A stretch of 64,000 nucleotides of DNA. Source: Tsukamurella paurometabola (GTDB lineage Bacteria; Actinomycetota; Actinomycetes; Mycobacteriales; Mycobacteriaceae). Under the pieces are notes generated by a model, which was not told the origin of the DNA, did not search any database, and saw only the letters and a list, made by a program, of their open reading frames with translations. The DNA lies in contig NZ_LR131273.1 of assembly GCF_900631615.1 (NCBI RefSeq), positions 992,001-1,056,000 on the forward strand. The letters run 5' to 3'. Of this stretch, positions 35,506-44,418 are shown in pieces. Every line of letters begins with the position of its first letter. Within the stretch, counting starts at the first letter, position 1. The position numbers and the translations under genes are program-made.

Positions 35506-37152
35506 ATGACCGTCCTGCAGGCCCGCGACCTGTCCGTCGCGTACGCCGACCGCACGCTGTTCTCCGGCCTCGACCTGGTGGTCGCGCCGGGCGACGTGGT
35601 GGGGCTGGTCGGCGCCAACGGGGCCGGGAAGTCGACGCTGCTCAAGCTGCTCGCCGGGGTGGGCGCCGAGGGCGGTCCCGACGTGACCGGCACCGTCGAC
35701 CTCTCCCCCGCCGACGCGAGCGTGGGGTACCTGGCACAGGAGCACGAGCGCCGGGCAGGCGAGACCGTCGCCGAGTTCGTCGCGCGGCGGACCGGCGTCG
35801 CGGCGGCGCAGGAGGCGATGGACGCGGCCGCGGCCGCCCTCGCGACCGACCCCGACACCGATCACTACACGCCCGCGTTGGACCGGTGGCTCGCCCTCGG
35901 CGGTGCCGACCTGGAGCAGCGGCTCGCGGCGATCCTGTCCGACGTGGGGCTGGGCAGCCCGGACGCGGCGATGACGGGACTCTCGGGCGGGCAGGCCGCC
36001 CGCGCCGGTCTCGCCGCGGTCCTCGCCTCACGGTACGACGTGCTGCTCCTCGACGAGCCCACCAACGACCTGGACCTCGCCGGCCTGGAGTTGCTGGAGC
36101 GCTTCGTCGCCGAGGCGCAGACGGCGATCGTCGTGGTCTCGCACGACCGGGAGTTCCTGGCCCGGACGGTGACCACCGTCGTGGAGCTCGATCTCGCCCA
36201 GCAGCAGATCGGCGTCTACGGCGGCGGCTACGAGGCCTACCTCACCGAGCGGGAGGTGGCGCGGCGGCACGCGCGCGAGGAGTACGAGGAGTACGCCGGC
36301 AAGCTCTCGGACCTGCAGGACCGGGCGCAGATGCAGCGGAACTGGATGGAGCACGGCGTGCGGAACGCGCGCCGGAAGATGAAGGCCGGCTCCGATCCCG
36401 ACAAGGCCGGCCGCAAGGCGCGGCTCGAGTCCACGGAGAAGCAGGCGTCGAAGGCGCGGCAGACCGAGCGCGCCATCGAGCGGCTCGAGGTGGTCGCCGA
36501 GCCCCGCAAGGAGTGGGAGTTGCGGATGTCCATCGCCGCCGCGCCCCGGAGCGGGACGGTCGTGGTCACGGCGTCGGGCGCCGCGGTCAGCTACCCCTCG
36601 CGGACCGTCGGGCCCGTGACGGTGAGCGTCGAGTACGGCGACCGCATCCTGCTCACCGGGCCCAACGGGGCCGGCAAGTCGACTCTGCTGGGGCTCCTAC
36701 TGGGGCGGCTCACTCCCGACGCCGGGACGGTCACGCTCGGTTCCGGGGTCGAGGTGGGCGAGGTCGACCAGGCCCGCGGGCGCTTCCTGTCCGACGGTCC
36801 GCTGCTGGACGCCTTCTGCGCGGAGGTTCCGGACACGCCGCCCGCGGACGTGCGGACGCTGCTCGCGAAGTTCGGGCTGCGCGGGGACCACGTGCTCCGG
36901 CCGGCGTCGTCGCTCTCGCCGGGCGAGCGGACCCGCGCCGCCCTCGCTCTGTTGCAGGCCCGAGGCGTGAACCTGCTGGTCCTCGACGAGCCGACCAACC
37001 ACCTGGACCTGCCCGCGATCGAGCAGCTCGAGCAGGCCGTCGATTCCTTCGACGGCACCGTCATCCTGGTCACGCACGACCGCCGGATGCTCGGCACCGT
37101 CCGCGCGACGCGCCGCTGGCGCATGGCCGACGGTGCCCTGACCGAGGATTGA
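35506..37152 (+). CDS. ABC-F family ATPase
   Basis: A 548-residue soluble protein with two ABC domains and no membrane part. Walker A motifs are GANGAGKST and GPNGAGKST, signatures LSGGQAARAGL and LSPGERTRAAL, and Walker B ends LLLDEPTNDLD and LVLDEPTNHLD. The linker between domains (about residues 240-330) is long, charged and Arg/Lys-rich, as in the P-site tRNA-interaction motif. ABC-F proteins bind the ribosomal E site; many remove antibiotics such as macrolides, others aid translation. Whether this one gives resistance cannot be told from sequence. It ends 1 nt from the convergent VOC gene. Confidence 0.92.
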   Translation: MTVLQARDLSVAYADRTLFSGLDLVVAPGDVVGLVGANGAGKSTLLKLLAGVGAEGGPDVTGTVDLSPADASVGYLAQEHERRAGETVAEFVARRTGVAAAQEAMDAAAAALATDPDTDHYTPALDRWLALGGADLEQRLAAILSDVGLGSPDAAMTGLSGGQAARAGLAAVLASRYDVLLLDEPTNDLDLAGLELLERFVAEAQTAIVVVSHDREFLARTVTTVVELDLAQQQIGVYGGGYEAYLTEREVARRHAREEYEEYAGKLSDLQDRAQMQRNWMEHGVRNARRKMKAGSDPDKAGRKARLESTEKQASKARQTERAIERLEVVAEPRKEWELRMSIAAAPRSGTVVVTASGAAVSYPSRTVGPVTVSVEYGDRILLTGPNGAGKSTLLGLLLGRLTPDAGTVTLGSGVEVGEVDQARGRFLSDGPLLDAFCAEVPDTPPADVRTLLAKFGLRGDHVLRPASSLSPGERTRAALALLQARGVNLLVLDEPTNHLDLPAIEQLEQAVDSFDGTVILVTHDRRMLGTVRATRRWRMADGALTED

Positions 37153-37153
37153 G

Positions 37154-37525
37154 TCACGCGGCGTCGTGCATCGTGACCGCGTAGCCGTCCGGGTCGAGGA
37201 ACGTGAACGCGGTGCCGAAGGGGCCGGGCGCGGGCGGACGGACGATGTGCACGCCGGCCTCGGCGAGACGGTCGTGCAGCGCGGGCGCGTCCTCGCAGCC
37301 CATCCACAACGCCATGCCGACGCCCGGGCCGGGTGCGGCGGCGTCGAGATCGACGCCGGGCAAAGGCTCGCGGACCGCGAACGGGATCGGGCCGGCGAAC
37401 ACCACCGCGCCCGGAGGCGACTGGGGCGCGCGCCGCAGGCCGACCGCGGTCTCGTAGAACTGTGCCGACCGCTCGACGTCGCGGACCTGGAGGGCGAGGA
37501 AGTCGGGTCCCGGAAGTGTGGTCAT
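37154..37525 (-). CDS. VOC-superfamily protein (glyoxalase/bleomycin resistance-like)
   Basis: A 123-residue protein with the beta-alpha-beta-beta-beta repeat of the vicinal oxygen chelate fold: FLALQVRDVERSAQFYETAVGLRR and FGTAFTFLDPDGYAVTMHD. Members bind metal or small toxic molecules. It is divergent from a MarR gene, with two TGTCAG-N4-CTGACA operators between them, so it is probably induced by a ligand of that regulator. AGAGGAG ribosome-binding site before ATG 37525. Confidence 0.85.
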   Translation of the reverse strand: MTTLPGPDFLALQVRDVERSAQFYETAVGLRRAPQSPPGAVVFAGPIPFAVREPLPGVDLDAAAPGPGVGMALWMGCEDAPALHDRLAEAGVHIVRPPAPGPFGTAFTFLDPDGYAVTMHDAA

Positions 37526-37552
37526 GATGCATGCTCCTCTGCGAGATCTGAG

Positions 37553-37595
37553 TGTCAGAATCCTGACATCGCGACTGTATGTCAGAATGCTGACA
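37553..37595. promoter_or_regulatory. Two identical-arm palindromes between VOC and MarR genes
   Basis: TGTCAG-AATC-CTGACA lies at 37553-37568 and TGTCAG-AATG-CTGACA at 37580-37595, 27 bp apart centre to centre. The second runs into the ATG of the MarR gene at 37595. Arms are perfect. Very likely MarR operators controlling both divergent genes. Confidence 0.75.
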
Positions 37596-38032
37596 TGACG
37601 CAAGAGGAGTCCCTGGACGACCGGATCTGCTACCGCATCAAGGTCGCGCAGGCAGCGGTGCACAACCGTATGGAGGAGGTCCTGCGACCGTTCGACCTCA
37701 GCGTCTCGCAGTACGCGGCGCTCGAGCTGATCGGCCGCTTCCCCCAGGCGACGAACGCGCAGCTCGCCCGCGCCGCCTTCGTCACCCGGCAGTCGATGAA
37801 CACCATGCTCCAGGGCCTCCAGCGCCGCGGCCTCGTCGACCGCGCGGACCGCCCCACAGCCGGTCGGGAGCTCCCCACCGTCCTGACGCCCGACGGTGCC
37901 ACCCTCCTCCGCCGGGCGTCTCGCGCGGTCGCGGACATGGAGAGCGCCGTCGCGCGGTCCTTCACCGACGACGAGCGCCGCGCGCTCATGGACGCCCTGG
38001 ACCGGACGGTGACGACGCTCCGTCAAGGGTGA
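37595..38032 (+). CDS. MarR-family transcriptional regulator
   Basis: A 145-residue MarR protein: LSVSQYAALELIGRFPQATNAQLARAAFVTRQSMNTMLQGLQRRGLVDRADRPTAGRELPTVLTPDGATLL, with the winged helix at about 35-100. The start ATG is overlapped by one of two operator palindromes, which suggests direct autorepression. The divergent VOC gene is the likely partner target. No ribosome-binding site is visible, consistent with leaderless translation. Confidence 0.9.
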   Translation: MTQEESLDDRICYRIKVAQAAVHNRMEEVLRPFDLSVSQYAALELIGRFPQATNAQLARAAFVTRQSMNTMLQGLQRRGLVDRADRPTAGRELPTVLTPDGATLLRRASRAVADMESAVARSFTDDERRALMDALDRTVTTLRQG

Positions 38033-38123
38033 GTGATTCGACACCGAACCCGGTTCGGTAGCACTAGCGGGTCGCCGCACGCACCACTGTCGAGCATCCT
38101 ATGTGACCTCTTGCACATCTGTA

Positions 38124-38135
38124 TAAGTCGACTTA
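38124..38135. promoter_or_regulatory. Palindrome TAAGTCGACTTA upstream of the MpaB-like gene
   Basis: A perfect 12-bp palindrome, 30 bp before the ATG at 38166, with CTGTA and CAG flanks that nearly extend it. It overlaps a TATAAG -10-like box with TTGCAC upstream. TetR-like binding is possible; no TetR gene is adjacent. Confidence 0.45.
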
Positions 38136-38165
38136 CAGTGAGGGCACCCCCACCGAGGAGACGTC

Positions 38166-39092
38166 ATGCAGTCACGCCCAGCACGCCCACCGCGCCCGCG
38201 GCGCTGGAAGATCGACCGGAACCGCGGCCTGGACCCCGAGACCGACTTCGTCGAGATCTCGCGGAACCTGGGGACGTACGACTTCCCGTGGGACATCACG
38301 CAGGCGTTGAGCTTCGCCCTGTTCCGCACGTACGCCGTGCCCAGCATCGGACGCCTCCTCGCGGACACGGGCGAATTCACCGAGCGGGTGCAGAAGCGCT
38401 ACGACGACACGGCACTCCTGCTCGAGGTGCCGCTGCTCAAGGGCTTCGCCAGCGCCGACGGCAGGGCCGCCATCCGGCGGATCAACCAGATGCACAAGAT
38501 GTACGACATCTCCGACGACGACATGCGATACGTGCTGTGCACGTTCGTCGTGGTGCCGGTGCGCTGGATCGCCGACTACGGCTGGCGCGACCTCACGGAG
38601 TCGGAGAAGCTCGCGACGGTCCGCTACTACCAGACCCTCGGCAAGCACATGGCGATCCCCGACATCCCCGCCACGTACGACGAGTTCGCCGACTTCATGG
38701 ACCGCTACGAGGCCGAGCACTTCGCCTTCGACGAGGGCGCCCGCCGCGTCGCCGACTCGACGCTGGAGCTGCTCAAGAGCTTCTACCTCGCGCCCGTGCG
38801 CCCGGCGATCGGCGTCTTCAGCCGTGCTCTCATGGACCCGCCGCTGCTGCGCGCCTTCCACTACGACGACCCGGGCCCCGTCGTGCGGCGCCTCTCCGTC
38901 GGCGCGATGAAGCTGCGCGCCCGGCTCCTGGCCGTCCTCCCCTCCCGGCGCACCCCCGCGCTGGTGCAGGACAACCACCGGATCCGCAGCTACCCGAACG
39001 GCTTCCGCACGGAATCGCTGGGCACGTTCGCGCCGGGCTGCCCGGTCCACCGGAGCGACCGGGCCGACGCCGCGCACCTCGACGCGCACTGA
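38166..39092 (+). CDS. MpaB-like oxygenase family protein (DUF2236)
   Basis: A 308-residue protein resembling the MpaB/rubber oxygenase-like DUF2236 family: FALFRTYAVPSIGRLLADTGEF, INQMHKMYDISDDDMRYVLCTFVVVPVRWIADYGWRDLTESEK, HMAIPDIPATYDEFADFMDRYE. The conserved His and Arg residues of the family (for example in NQMHKMY) are candidates for haem or metal contact. MpaB itself was linked to mycophenolic acid oxidation in fungi; bacterial members are mostly uncharacterised. GAGGAG ribosome-binding site. A palindromic operator lies upstream. Confidence 0.8.
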   Translation: MQSRPARPPRPRRWKIDRNRGLDPETDFVEISRNLGTYDFPWDITQALSFALFRTYAVPSIGRLLADTGEFTERVQKRYDDTALLLEVPLLKGFASADGRAAIRRINQMHKMYDISDDDMRYVLCTFVVVPVRWIADYGWRDLTESEKLATVRYYQTLGKHMAIPDIPATYDEFADFMDRYEAEHFAFDEGARRVADSTLELLKSFYLAPVRPAIGVFSRALMDPPLLRAFHYDDPGPVVRRLSVGAMKLRARLLAVLPSRRTPALVQDNHRIRSYPNGFRTESLGTFAPGCPVHRSDRADAAHLDAH

Positions 39093-39098
39093 CGCCGG

Positions 39099-39947
39099 TC
39101 AGGCCTCCGCGTCGCGCACGTGCCGGCGGAGCTCCGGGATCACCGTGTCCCACGTCGCGGGCGGCGGGATCTCATGGCCGGGGCCGTGCAGCGTGAGCAG
39201 CCGCGCGCCCGGGATCATCCGCGCCAGCGCCGCGCCGTGCGGGAGCGGGAACAACGGGTCGTCGGCGCTGTGGAGCACCAGCGTCGGTGCGGCGATCGCC
39301 GCGGGGTCGACGGGCGGCGCCGGCTCCGCGAGGAAATGGTTGTTCAGCGACGCCTCCATGTTCGGCGTGCGGCGCACCTCGCGGGTCGCGATCGCCCGCG
39401 TCCGCTCCTCATCGAGGCCGCCGGGCCCCGCGTACGGCCGCTCGACGTCCACGCGGTAGTCGATCACGGCGGTCTCGTCGGACCAGTCGATCTCCGGCGG
39501 CGGCTCGGCGAACGTCGCCGCCACGGCGGGCGTCGGCCCGGGCAGCGCGTCGTGCTCACCGCCCGCCGGGCTGGACTCGATCAGTGTCAGCGACCGCACC
39601 CGCTCCGGCGAGCGGACCGCCACCGTCTGCCCGATCCCCGCGCCCATGGACATCCCGACGATATGTGCGGCACCGATGTCGAGGGCGTCGAGGATCCGCA
39701 CCGGATCGGCCGCGAGCTCGGCGCCGGTGTACGTGGGCGCGCCCGGCGGCGAGGCGCTGGACTCCCCGGTGTCGCGGTGGTCGTAGCGGATCACCCGCAG
39801 GTCGTCGCCTGCGAGACGGGCGCAGAACTCCGGCGTCCACCAGTCCATGGACTGCCCGCCGCCGGCGACGAGCAGCACCGCCGGACCGTCGGCCCGCCCC
39901 GTCTCGGCGACCGCCAGGGCGGCTCCGTCGACCTCGATGACCCGCAT
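39099..39947 (-). CDS. Alpha/beta hydrolase
   Basis: A 282-residue hydrolase. The nucleophile elbow is VGMSMGAGIG (Ser), the oxyanion region VLLVAGGGQSMDWW, and the acid and His are in HSADDPLFPL and HGPGHEIPPP. DHRDTGES near residue 60 is typical of carboxylesterase/3-oxoadipate enol-lactonase relatives. GAGGAGG lies before ATG 39947. It follows the GH76 gene by 28 nt on the same strand. Substrate unknown. Confidence 0.88.
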   Translation of the reverse strand: MRVIEVDGAALAVAETGRADGPAVLLVAGGGQSMDWWTPEFCARLAGDDLRVIRYDHRDTGESSASPPGAPTYTGAELAADPVRILDALDIGAAHIVGMSMGAGIGQTVAVRSPERVRSLTLIESSPAGGEHDALPGPTPAVAATFAEPPPEIDWSDETAVIDYRVDVERPYAGPGGLDEERTRAIATREVRRTPNMEASLNNHFLAEPAPPVDPAAIAAPTLVLHSADDPLFPLPHGAALARMIPGARLLTLHGPGHEIPPPATWDTVIPELRRHVRDAEA

Positions 39948-39975
39948 GGCGACCTCCTCGGTCCCGGTGGCCGGC

Positions 39976-41091
39976 TCAGCTCCGGGCGAGCGCGGCAGCG
40001 GCCTCCATCGCCATCCAACCACCGATCTGCACCGACAGGTCGCGCTCGGGCGTCTCGCTGGAGCGCACGGTGCCGCCCGTGAAGTAGGCGGGCGCGTCGG
40101 TCGTCCCGGGGATCCGGGCGTCGCGCGTCCAATCCGCGGAGAACAGCACGCGACCGTCGAGCTCGCGCGTGCCGTGCCACGCCGCCTCGGCGGACGCGAA
40201 GACGATCTCCGAGGCCGCGGCGCGCGCGTCCTCGGCGCCGGGGCCCCGCAGGGAGCGCGCGGCGAGCGCCAGGTACCGGATGAGGATGCCGTTGAACAGG
40301 CCGCCGTCGCCCCCGTCCCCGCCGGTGATGATGCCGCCCTCGGTCATGTGCTCCGCGACCGCCGCGATGAGGCCCGCGGCGCGGAGCGCGTGCGTCGGCG
40401 CCAGGTCCGAGGAGAGCTCCGCGTCCAGGCCGATCGTCACGCCCTGGTTGTAGGAGTACTTCTCCGGGTAGATCTTGCCGGCCTCGGGGCTGTCGTAGTC
40501 GCCGTCGACCCCGTCGTTGATGAGCCCCGTCTCCAGGTCGAGCAGCCGCCGGTACAGCCAGTCCGAGGTCTCCTCGGCGCGCTCGAAGCGGCCCATCCGG
40601 GCGAGGAAGATGCCGGCCGGGCCGTTCGCGGGCGCGTTGAGGAACAGCCCCTTCGTGCGCCACGTGATGCCGCCGCCCGCGTCGGGCACCCAGGCGTCGT
40701 ACAGGGTGTCCCGCAGGACGCGCAGCCGCCGGGCGGAGTTCAGGCCCGCGTGCCGCTGCGCCCGCTCGAGCGCGAGGCCCATCCAGGCCATGTCGTCGTT
40801 GTACGAGTTGGTGACGCGGAACAGGTTCCGCACCCGGTGCCCGCGGGCGATGCGCAGCACCAGTTTCCGGGTCGACGGTGCGCCGTCCCGGACGTAGGCG
40901 TCCACCGCCACGTCGAGCAGGTGGGCCTGCCACCAGTAGTTCCAGCTGAAGAACAGGGACTCGCGCCGGGTGGCCGGGTAGGCGGGGGTGCCGAGCAGGG
41001 TGCCGGGGATGCCCCAGACGGGTTTCAGGTGCCGCTCCACGACCGCGGCCTGCGCCGCGGCCGCGCGCTGATTCCACTCGACCGAACTCAT
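39976..41091 (-). CDS. Glycoside hydrolase family 76-like protein (Rv0365c-like)
   Basis: A 371-residue (alpha/alpha)6-barrel protein. The double aspartate of GH76 is present in NSYNDDMAWMGLALERA, and TWRTKGLFLNAPANGPAGIF and KYSYNQGVTIGL are also typical. GH76 enzymes are endo-alpha-1,6-mannanases. No signal peptide is visible, so it seems cytoplasmic or exported by another route. In mycolata the substrate could be lipomannan-type polymers, which is inference. Rv0365c in M. tuberculosis has the same family and neighbourhood. Confidence 0.85.
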   Translation of the reverse strand: MSSVEWNQRAAAAQAAVVERHLKPVWGIPGTLLGTPAYPATRRESLFFSWNYWWQAHLLDVAVDAYVRDGAPSTRKLVLRIARGHRVRNLFRVTNSYNDDMAWMGLALERAQRHAGLNSARRLRVLRDTLYDAWVPDAGGGITWRTKGLFLNAPANGPAGIFLARMGRFERAEETSDWLYRRLLDLETGLINDGVDGDYDSPEAGKIYPEKYSYNQGVTIGLDAELSSDLAPTHALRAAGLIAAVAEHMTEGGIITGGDGGDGGLFNGILIRYLALAARSLRGPGAEDARAAASEIVFASAEAAWHGTRELDGRVLFSADWTRDARIPGTTDAPAYFTGGTVRSSETPERDLSVQIGGWMAMEAAAALARS

Positions 41092-41148
41092 GGTGACATC
41101 ACATCACGGGTCACCGACGAGTGCACGTCCCCGCAGGTCAGCGAGCGG

Positions 41149-41856
41149 TCACCACGCCACGTCGAGATCGGCGTGCTCGCGGATCCAGGCGTGCATGGCG
41201 ATGCCGGCCGCCACTCCCACGTTGATCGAACGGGTCGAGCCGAACTGGGCGATCGACACCGTCGTGCCCGCGACGTGCCGCGCTCCCCCGGACACGCCCG
41301 GCCCCTCCTGCCCGAACAGCAGCAGGCACCGTCGGGGCAGCGTGGCCCGTTCCAGCGGCACCGAGCCCGGCAGGTTGTCGACGGCGACGATCGGCAGGTC
41401 GCGCTCGGCGCACCACGCCGCCAGCGCGTCCGTGTCCTCGTGGTGGTGCAGGTGCTGGTAGCGGTCGGTGACCATGGCGCCGCGCCGGTTCCAGCGGCGC
41501 CGCCCCACGATGTGCACGGCCCGCGCGCCGAAGGCGTTCGCCGTGCGCACGACGGTCCCGATGTTGGCGTCGTGCCCCAGGTTCTCGATGGCCACCTCGA
41601 AGGGATGGCGGCGGGCGTCGAGGTCGGCGACGATCGCCTCGCGGGTCCAGTAGCGGTACGCGTCGACGACGTTGCGGCGGTCGCCCTCGGCGAGGAGGTC
41701 GGGGTCGTAGCGGGGATCGGTCGGCGCCGGGACGCCTGGATGCTCCGACGCCCACGGCCCCAGCCCGACGGTGTGCGGCCCGGGCAGGCCCGTCACCCAC
41801 TCGGTCGGCCCGAGCTGCTCGTCCGGGCCGTCCTCGGCGTCGGACGAGGGGGTCAC
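41149..41856 (-). CDS. SpoU/TrmH-family RNA methyltransferase (Rv0380c-like)
   Basis: A 235-residue SPOUT methyltransferase. The trefoil-knot motifs are ENLGHDANIGTVVRTANAFGA, LLLFGQEGPGVSG and FGSTRSINVGVAAGIAMHAW. It would 2'-O-methylate a tRNA or rRNA ribose using SAM. ATG 41856 overlaps the pyrE stop (ATGA), the last gene of a tightly overlapping operon. Confidence 0.9.
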   Translation of the reverse strand: MTPSSDAEDGPDEQLGPTEWVTGLPGPHTVGLGPWASEHPGVPAPTDPRYDPDLLAEGDRRNVVDAYRYWTREAIVADLDARRHPFEVAIENLGHDANIGTVVRTANAFGARAVHIVGRRRWNRRGAMVTDRYQHLHHHEDTDALAAWCAERDLPIVAVDNLPGSVPLERATLPRRCLLLFGQEGPGVSGGARHVAGTTVSIAQFGSTRSINVGVAAGIAMHAWIREHADLDVAW

Positions 41857-42437
41857 AGCCCCAGGTCGGCGAGGCCGAGCACCGAGCGGTACTCGAGGCC
41901 CTCGGCGGCGATGACGTCGGCCGCGCCGGTCGCGCGGTCCACGACGGTCGCGACGCCGACCACCTCGGCGCCGATGTCGCGCAGCGCGCGGACCGCGGTG
42001 AGCGGCGAGTTGCCGGTGGTCGTGGTGTCCTCGACGACGAGGACGCGCTTGCCGACCACGTCGGGGCCCTCCACCTGGCGCTGCATGCCGTGGGCCTTCG
42101 CGGCCTTGCGGACGACGAACGCGTCGATCGGCCGGCCGGGTGCGTGCATGACGGCCGTGGCCACCGGGTCGGCGCCCAGGGTGAGGCCGCCGACGGCGGC
42201 GAAGTCCCAGTCGGCCGTGAGCTCGCGCAGCAGCGCGCCGATCAGCGGCGACGCCTCGTGGTGCAGGGTGGCGCGGCGCAGGTCCACGTAGTAGTCCGCC
42301 TCGCGGCCGCTGGACAGCGTGACCCTGCCGTGCACGACGGCCAGCTCGCGCACGAGCTCGGCGAGCCGGGCCTTCGCGGCCGGGTCGAGGGGTGCGGCGT
42401 CACGCGGACCGCTCACTGCGTTCCCGGTGCCGGTCAC
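41853..42437 (-). CDS. pyrE: Orotate phosphoribosyltransferase
   Basis: This 194-residue enzyme makes OMP from orotate and PRPP in pyrimidine synthesis. The PRPP-binding motif is RVLVVEDTTTTGNSPLTAV, and the flexible loop KAAKAHGMQRQVEG carries the catalytic Lys. The GTG start overlaps the previous stop (GTGA), and its own stop overlaps the RNA methyltransferase ATG, so the genes are translationally coupled. Equivalent to Rv0382c. Confidence 0.93.
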   Translation of the reverse strand: MTGTGNAVSGPRDAAPLDPAAKARLAELVRELAVVHGRVTLSSGREADYYVDLRRATLHHEASPLIGALLRELTADWDFAAVGGLTLGADPVATAVMHAPGRPIDAFVVRKAAKAHGMQRQVEGPDVVGKRVLVVEDTTTTGNSPLTAVRALRDIGAEVVGVATVVDRATGAADVIAAEGLEYRSVLGLADLGL

Positions 42438-43129
42438 CGTCCGGACTCCTTGCCGGAGCGGACGGGCACGGGCTGGCCCGGGTCGCGCGGCCCGCCGGAG
42501 GTCACCACGCGGGCGTGGCCCTCGGGCGGGAGGACGCGCAGCAGGTCGCCGAAGCGGCGCACGGCCTCGAGCGACTCGTCCAGGTCCTCGGGGTCGTCGG
42601 TGACGGCCATGGACGCCAGCGTCCACTCGCCCTCGTTCCACAGCGACTCGATGTAGTCGGGCACCTGCTCCGCGAAGGTGATCATGCGGCGGTCGGCGAC
42701 GCGGCGCGCGACCTCGGCGTTGTTCGTGTACAGCACGCGCGGCCCCAGTGCGCCCAGCGGCTCCATGCCGGGCTCGGCGGGGGCCGGCCGGCCCTCGGGG
42801 CGCAGGTCCAGCAGCGCGCCCGACGAGGCGCCGCGGCTCACCGCCACGACCGTGGCGGCCTCCTGCAGGTCGAAGACGTACGCCGCGGCGCCGAAGTAGC
42901 TGCCGTAGGCCACGTCGACGATCGCGGGGTCACCCGGGACGGCCATGCCGCCGCGGTGGAACTCGTCGTGCAGCGCCGGGTCGGCCGCGGAGTACACGAA
43001 CTCCCGCTCGGCGGCCCAGTCGGCGCGTTCGGAGTTCATGGCGGGCGTGTGGTTGCGCTCATACCAGATGAGCGCGGCGGCGAGCGCCGCGCAGACCACC
43101 GCGAGGATCAGGAACACTACGTACGACAT
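42434..43129 (-). CDS. Membrane-anchored conserved protein (Rv0383c-like)
   Basis: A 231-residue protein with an N-terminal transmembrane or signal-anchor helix (residues 2-23, YVVFLILAVVCAALAAALIWY) and an outer soluble domain: FVYSAADPALHDEFHRGG, AYGSYFGAAAYVFDLQEAATVVAVSRG, RRMITFAEQVPDYIESLWNEGEWTLASMAVT. ATG 43129 is preferred over GTG 43135 because it follows a GGTGG. First of the three genes joined by overlaps with pyrE. Function unknown. Confidence 0.8.
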   Translation of the reverse strand: MSYVVFLILAVVCAALAAALIWYERNHTPAMNSERADWAAEREFVYSAADPALHDEFHRGGMAVPGDPAIVDVAYGSYFGAAAYVFDLQEAATVVAVSRGASSGALLDLRPEGRPAPAEPGMEPLGALGPRVLYTNNAEVARRVADRRMITFAEQVPDYIESLWNEGEWTLASMAVTDDPEDLDESLEAVRRFGDLLRVLPPEGHARVVTSGGPRDPGQPVPVRSGKESGR

Positions 43130-43161
43130 CGCCACCTACAGTAGCGCGTCGACCGGGGAGT

Positions 43162-43641
43162 TCACCCGACCGACGGGGTTCCGGCGACCGAGATCTGACC
43201 GGCGTAGATCGCGAGCGCGGACTTGCCGTCGGCACTCACCTGGATCATGACCACGTCGCCGACCTCGAGATCGGACAGTGTGCTGCCGTGCGTGGTGGTC
43301 ACCTGGGTGGTCGGGTCGGTGCGCAGGACGACCGTGCGACCGTCGGGCGCCGAGCGCACCGTGATCGCGGCGGCGCCGACCGAGGTCACCGCGCCGATCA
43401 CCTCGCGGCCGGGCGTGATCGCGACGCTGCGCTGGTCGCTCACGGAGACCCCGGCGGACTGGGCGGCCGGGAGGACGCGGCGCGCATTGCCCAGGTCGGA
43501 CGACATGTGCAGCGCGTACGCGATGCCCGCGCCGACGACGCCGATTCCCAGGAGACAGAGCAGGACGGCGGGCCAGGGACCGCGGGTGCGAGCGTCACCG
43601 CCCACGGCGACCACCTCCTCGCGTCCGTTCCCTGCCTTCAT
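43162..43641 (-). CDS. Single-pass membrane protein with DUF5666-like outer domain
   Basis: A 159-residue protein: short cytoplasmic N-terminus, one helix (WPAVLLCLLGIGVVGAGIAYAL, about 22-43), then an outer domain with the OB-like pattern VIGAVTSVGAAAITVRSAPDGRTVVLRTDPTTQVTTTHGSTLSDLEVGDVVMIQVSADG. Probably co-transcribed with the Rv0383c-like gene 32 nt downstream. Function unknown. Confidence 0.72.
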   Translation of the reverse strand: MKAGNGREEVVAVGGDARTRGPWPAVLLCLLGIGVVGAGIAYALHMSSDLGNARRVLPAAQSAGVSVSDQRSVAITPGREVIGAVTSVGAAAITVRSAPDGRTVVLRTDPTTQVTTTHGSTLSDLEVGDVVMIQVSADGKSALAIYAGQISVAGTPSVG

Positions 43642-43746
43642 CGTGCGCCTCGACGAGGGCGCCCTGCGCGAAACTATGCGTCGTGTCTGAGACGGGCCTG
43701 TGAATGTGACGGGCGAATGCCTATGCACCCCGCTAGCGTTGTCGGC

Positions 43747-44109
43747 GTGGGACGACTGTGGCCGCCGCGCGACCTCACCGATGGTGAGGCGCCGGACGCG
43801 CGGTTCACATTGGCGAATGAGCGGACGTTTCTCGCGTGGATCCGGACCTCGCTGGGGCTCGTCGCCGCCGCGGTCGGACTGGAGGCCTTCGCGCCGCACG
43901 TCGTGCCCTCGCCCGTACGGACGCCGCTCGTGGTGGCGCTGCTCCTCGTCGCCGCCGCGCTCGCCGGCTACGCCTTCCGCCGGTGGCTGTCCGTCGAGGG
44001 CGCGCTGCGCACGGGCCGCGAGCTGCGCGGCACGCCCGCGACCCTCGCGCTGGCGGCGCTCATCGGCCTCGCCGGGATCGTCCTGGCCGTCTCCCTGCTC
44101 GTGACGTGA
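43747..44109 (+). CDS. DUF202 (YidH-like) membrane protein
   Basis: A 120-residue protein with three predicted helices. RFTLANERTFLAWIRTSLGLVAAAVGLEA is the DUF202 signature. GTG 43747 lies 7 nt after TAGCGT (43734-43739), a leaderless arrangement. It is followed after 10 nt by a second DUF202 gene. Such pairs are common; function unknown. Confidence 0.85.
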   Translation: MGRLWPPRDLTDGEAPDARFTLANERTFLAWIRTSLGLVAAAVGLEAFAPHVVPSPVRTPLVVALLLVAAALAGYAFRRWLSVEGALRTGRELRGTPATLALAALIGLAGIVLAVSLLVT

Positions 44110-44119
44110 GGCCCGCGAG

Positions 44120-44374
44120 GTGAGCGCACCGTCGACCCAGGCGGCCGAACGGACGCTGCTGGCGCGGGTGCGCACCGCGGTCGCGCTGGTGCTGACCAGC
44201 GCGATCGTGGCGCGGGCGGCCCTCGACGTGCGGCCCGCGGCGGCGCTGGTGTGCCTGGCCGTGGCCGTCGCCGCCGTCGTGACCGTGCGGACACGGCCGC
44301 CGCTGTCCGCCCTCGTCCTCACCGTCGCGGTGGTCGCGCTGGCGGCGGTAGGCGTCCTCACCGCCGTGCGCTGA
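44120..44374 (+). CDS. DUF202 membrane protein, second gene
   Basis: An 84-residue protein with three predicted helices and the shortened DUF202 start AAERTLLARVRTAVALVLTSAIVARAAL. Co-transcribed with the preceding DUF202 gene; a hetero-oligomer of the two is a natural guess. Function unknown. Confidence 0.78.
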   Translation: MSAPSTQAAERTLLARVRTAVALVLTSAIVARAALDVRPAAALVCLAVAVAAVVTVRTRPPLSALVLTVAVVALAAVGVLTAVR

Positions 44375-44418
44375 CGGTTCGCGCAAATCCGTCGACATCG
44401 CGCCGCGAATCGGACACC

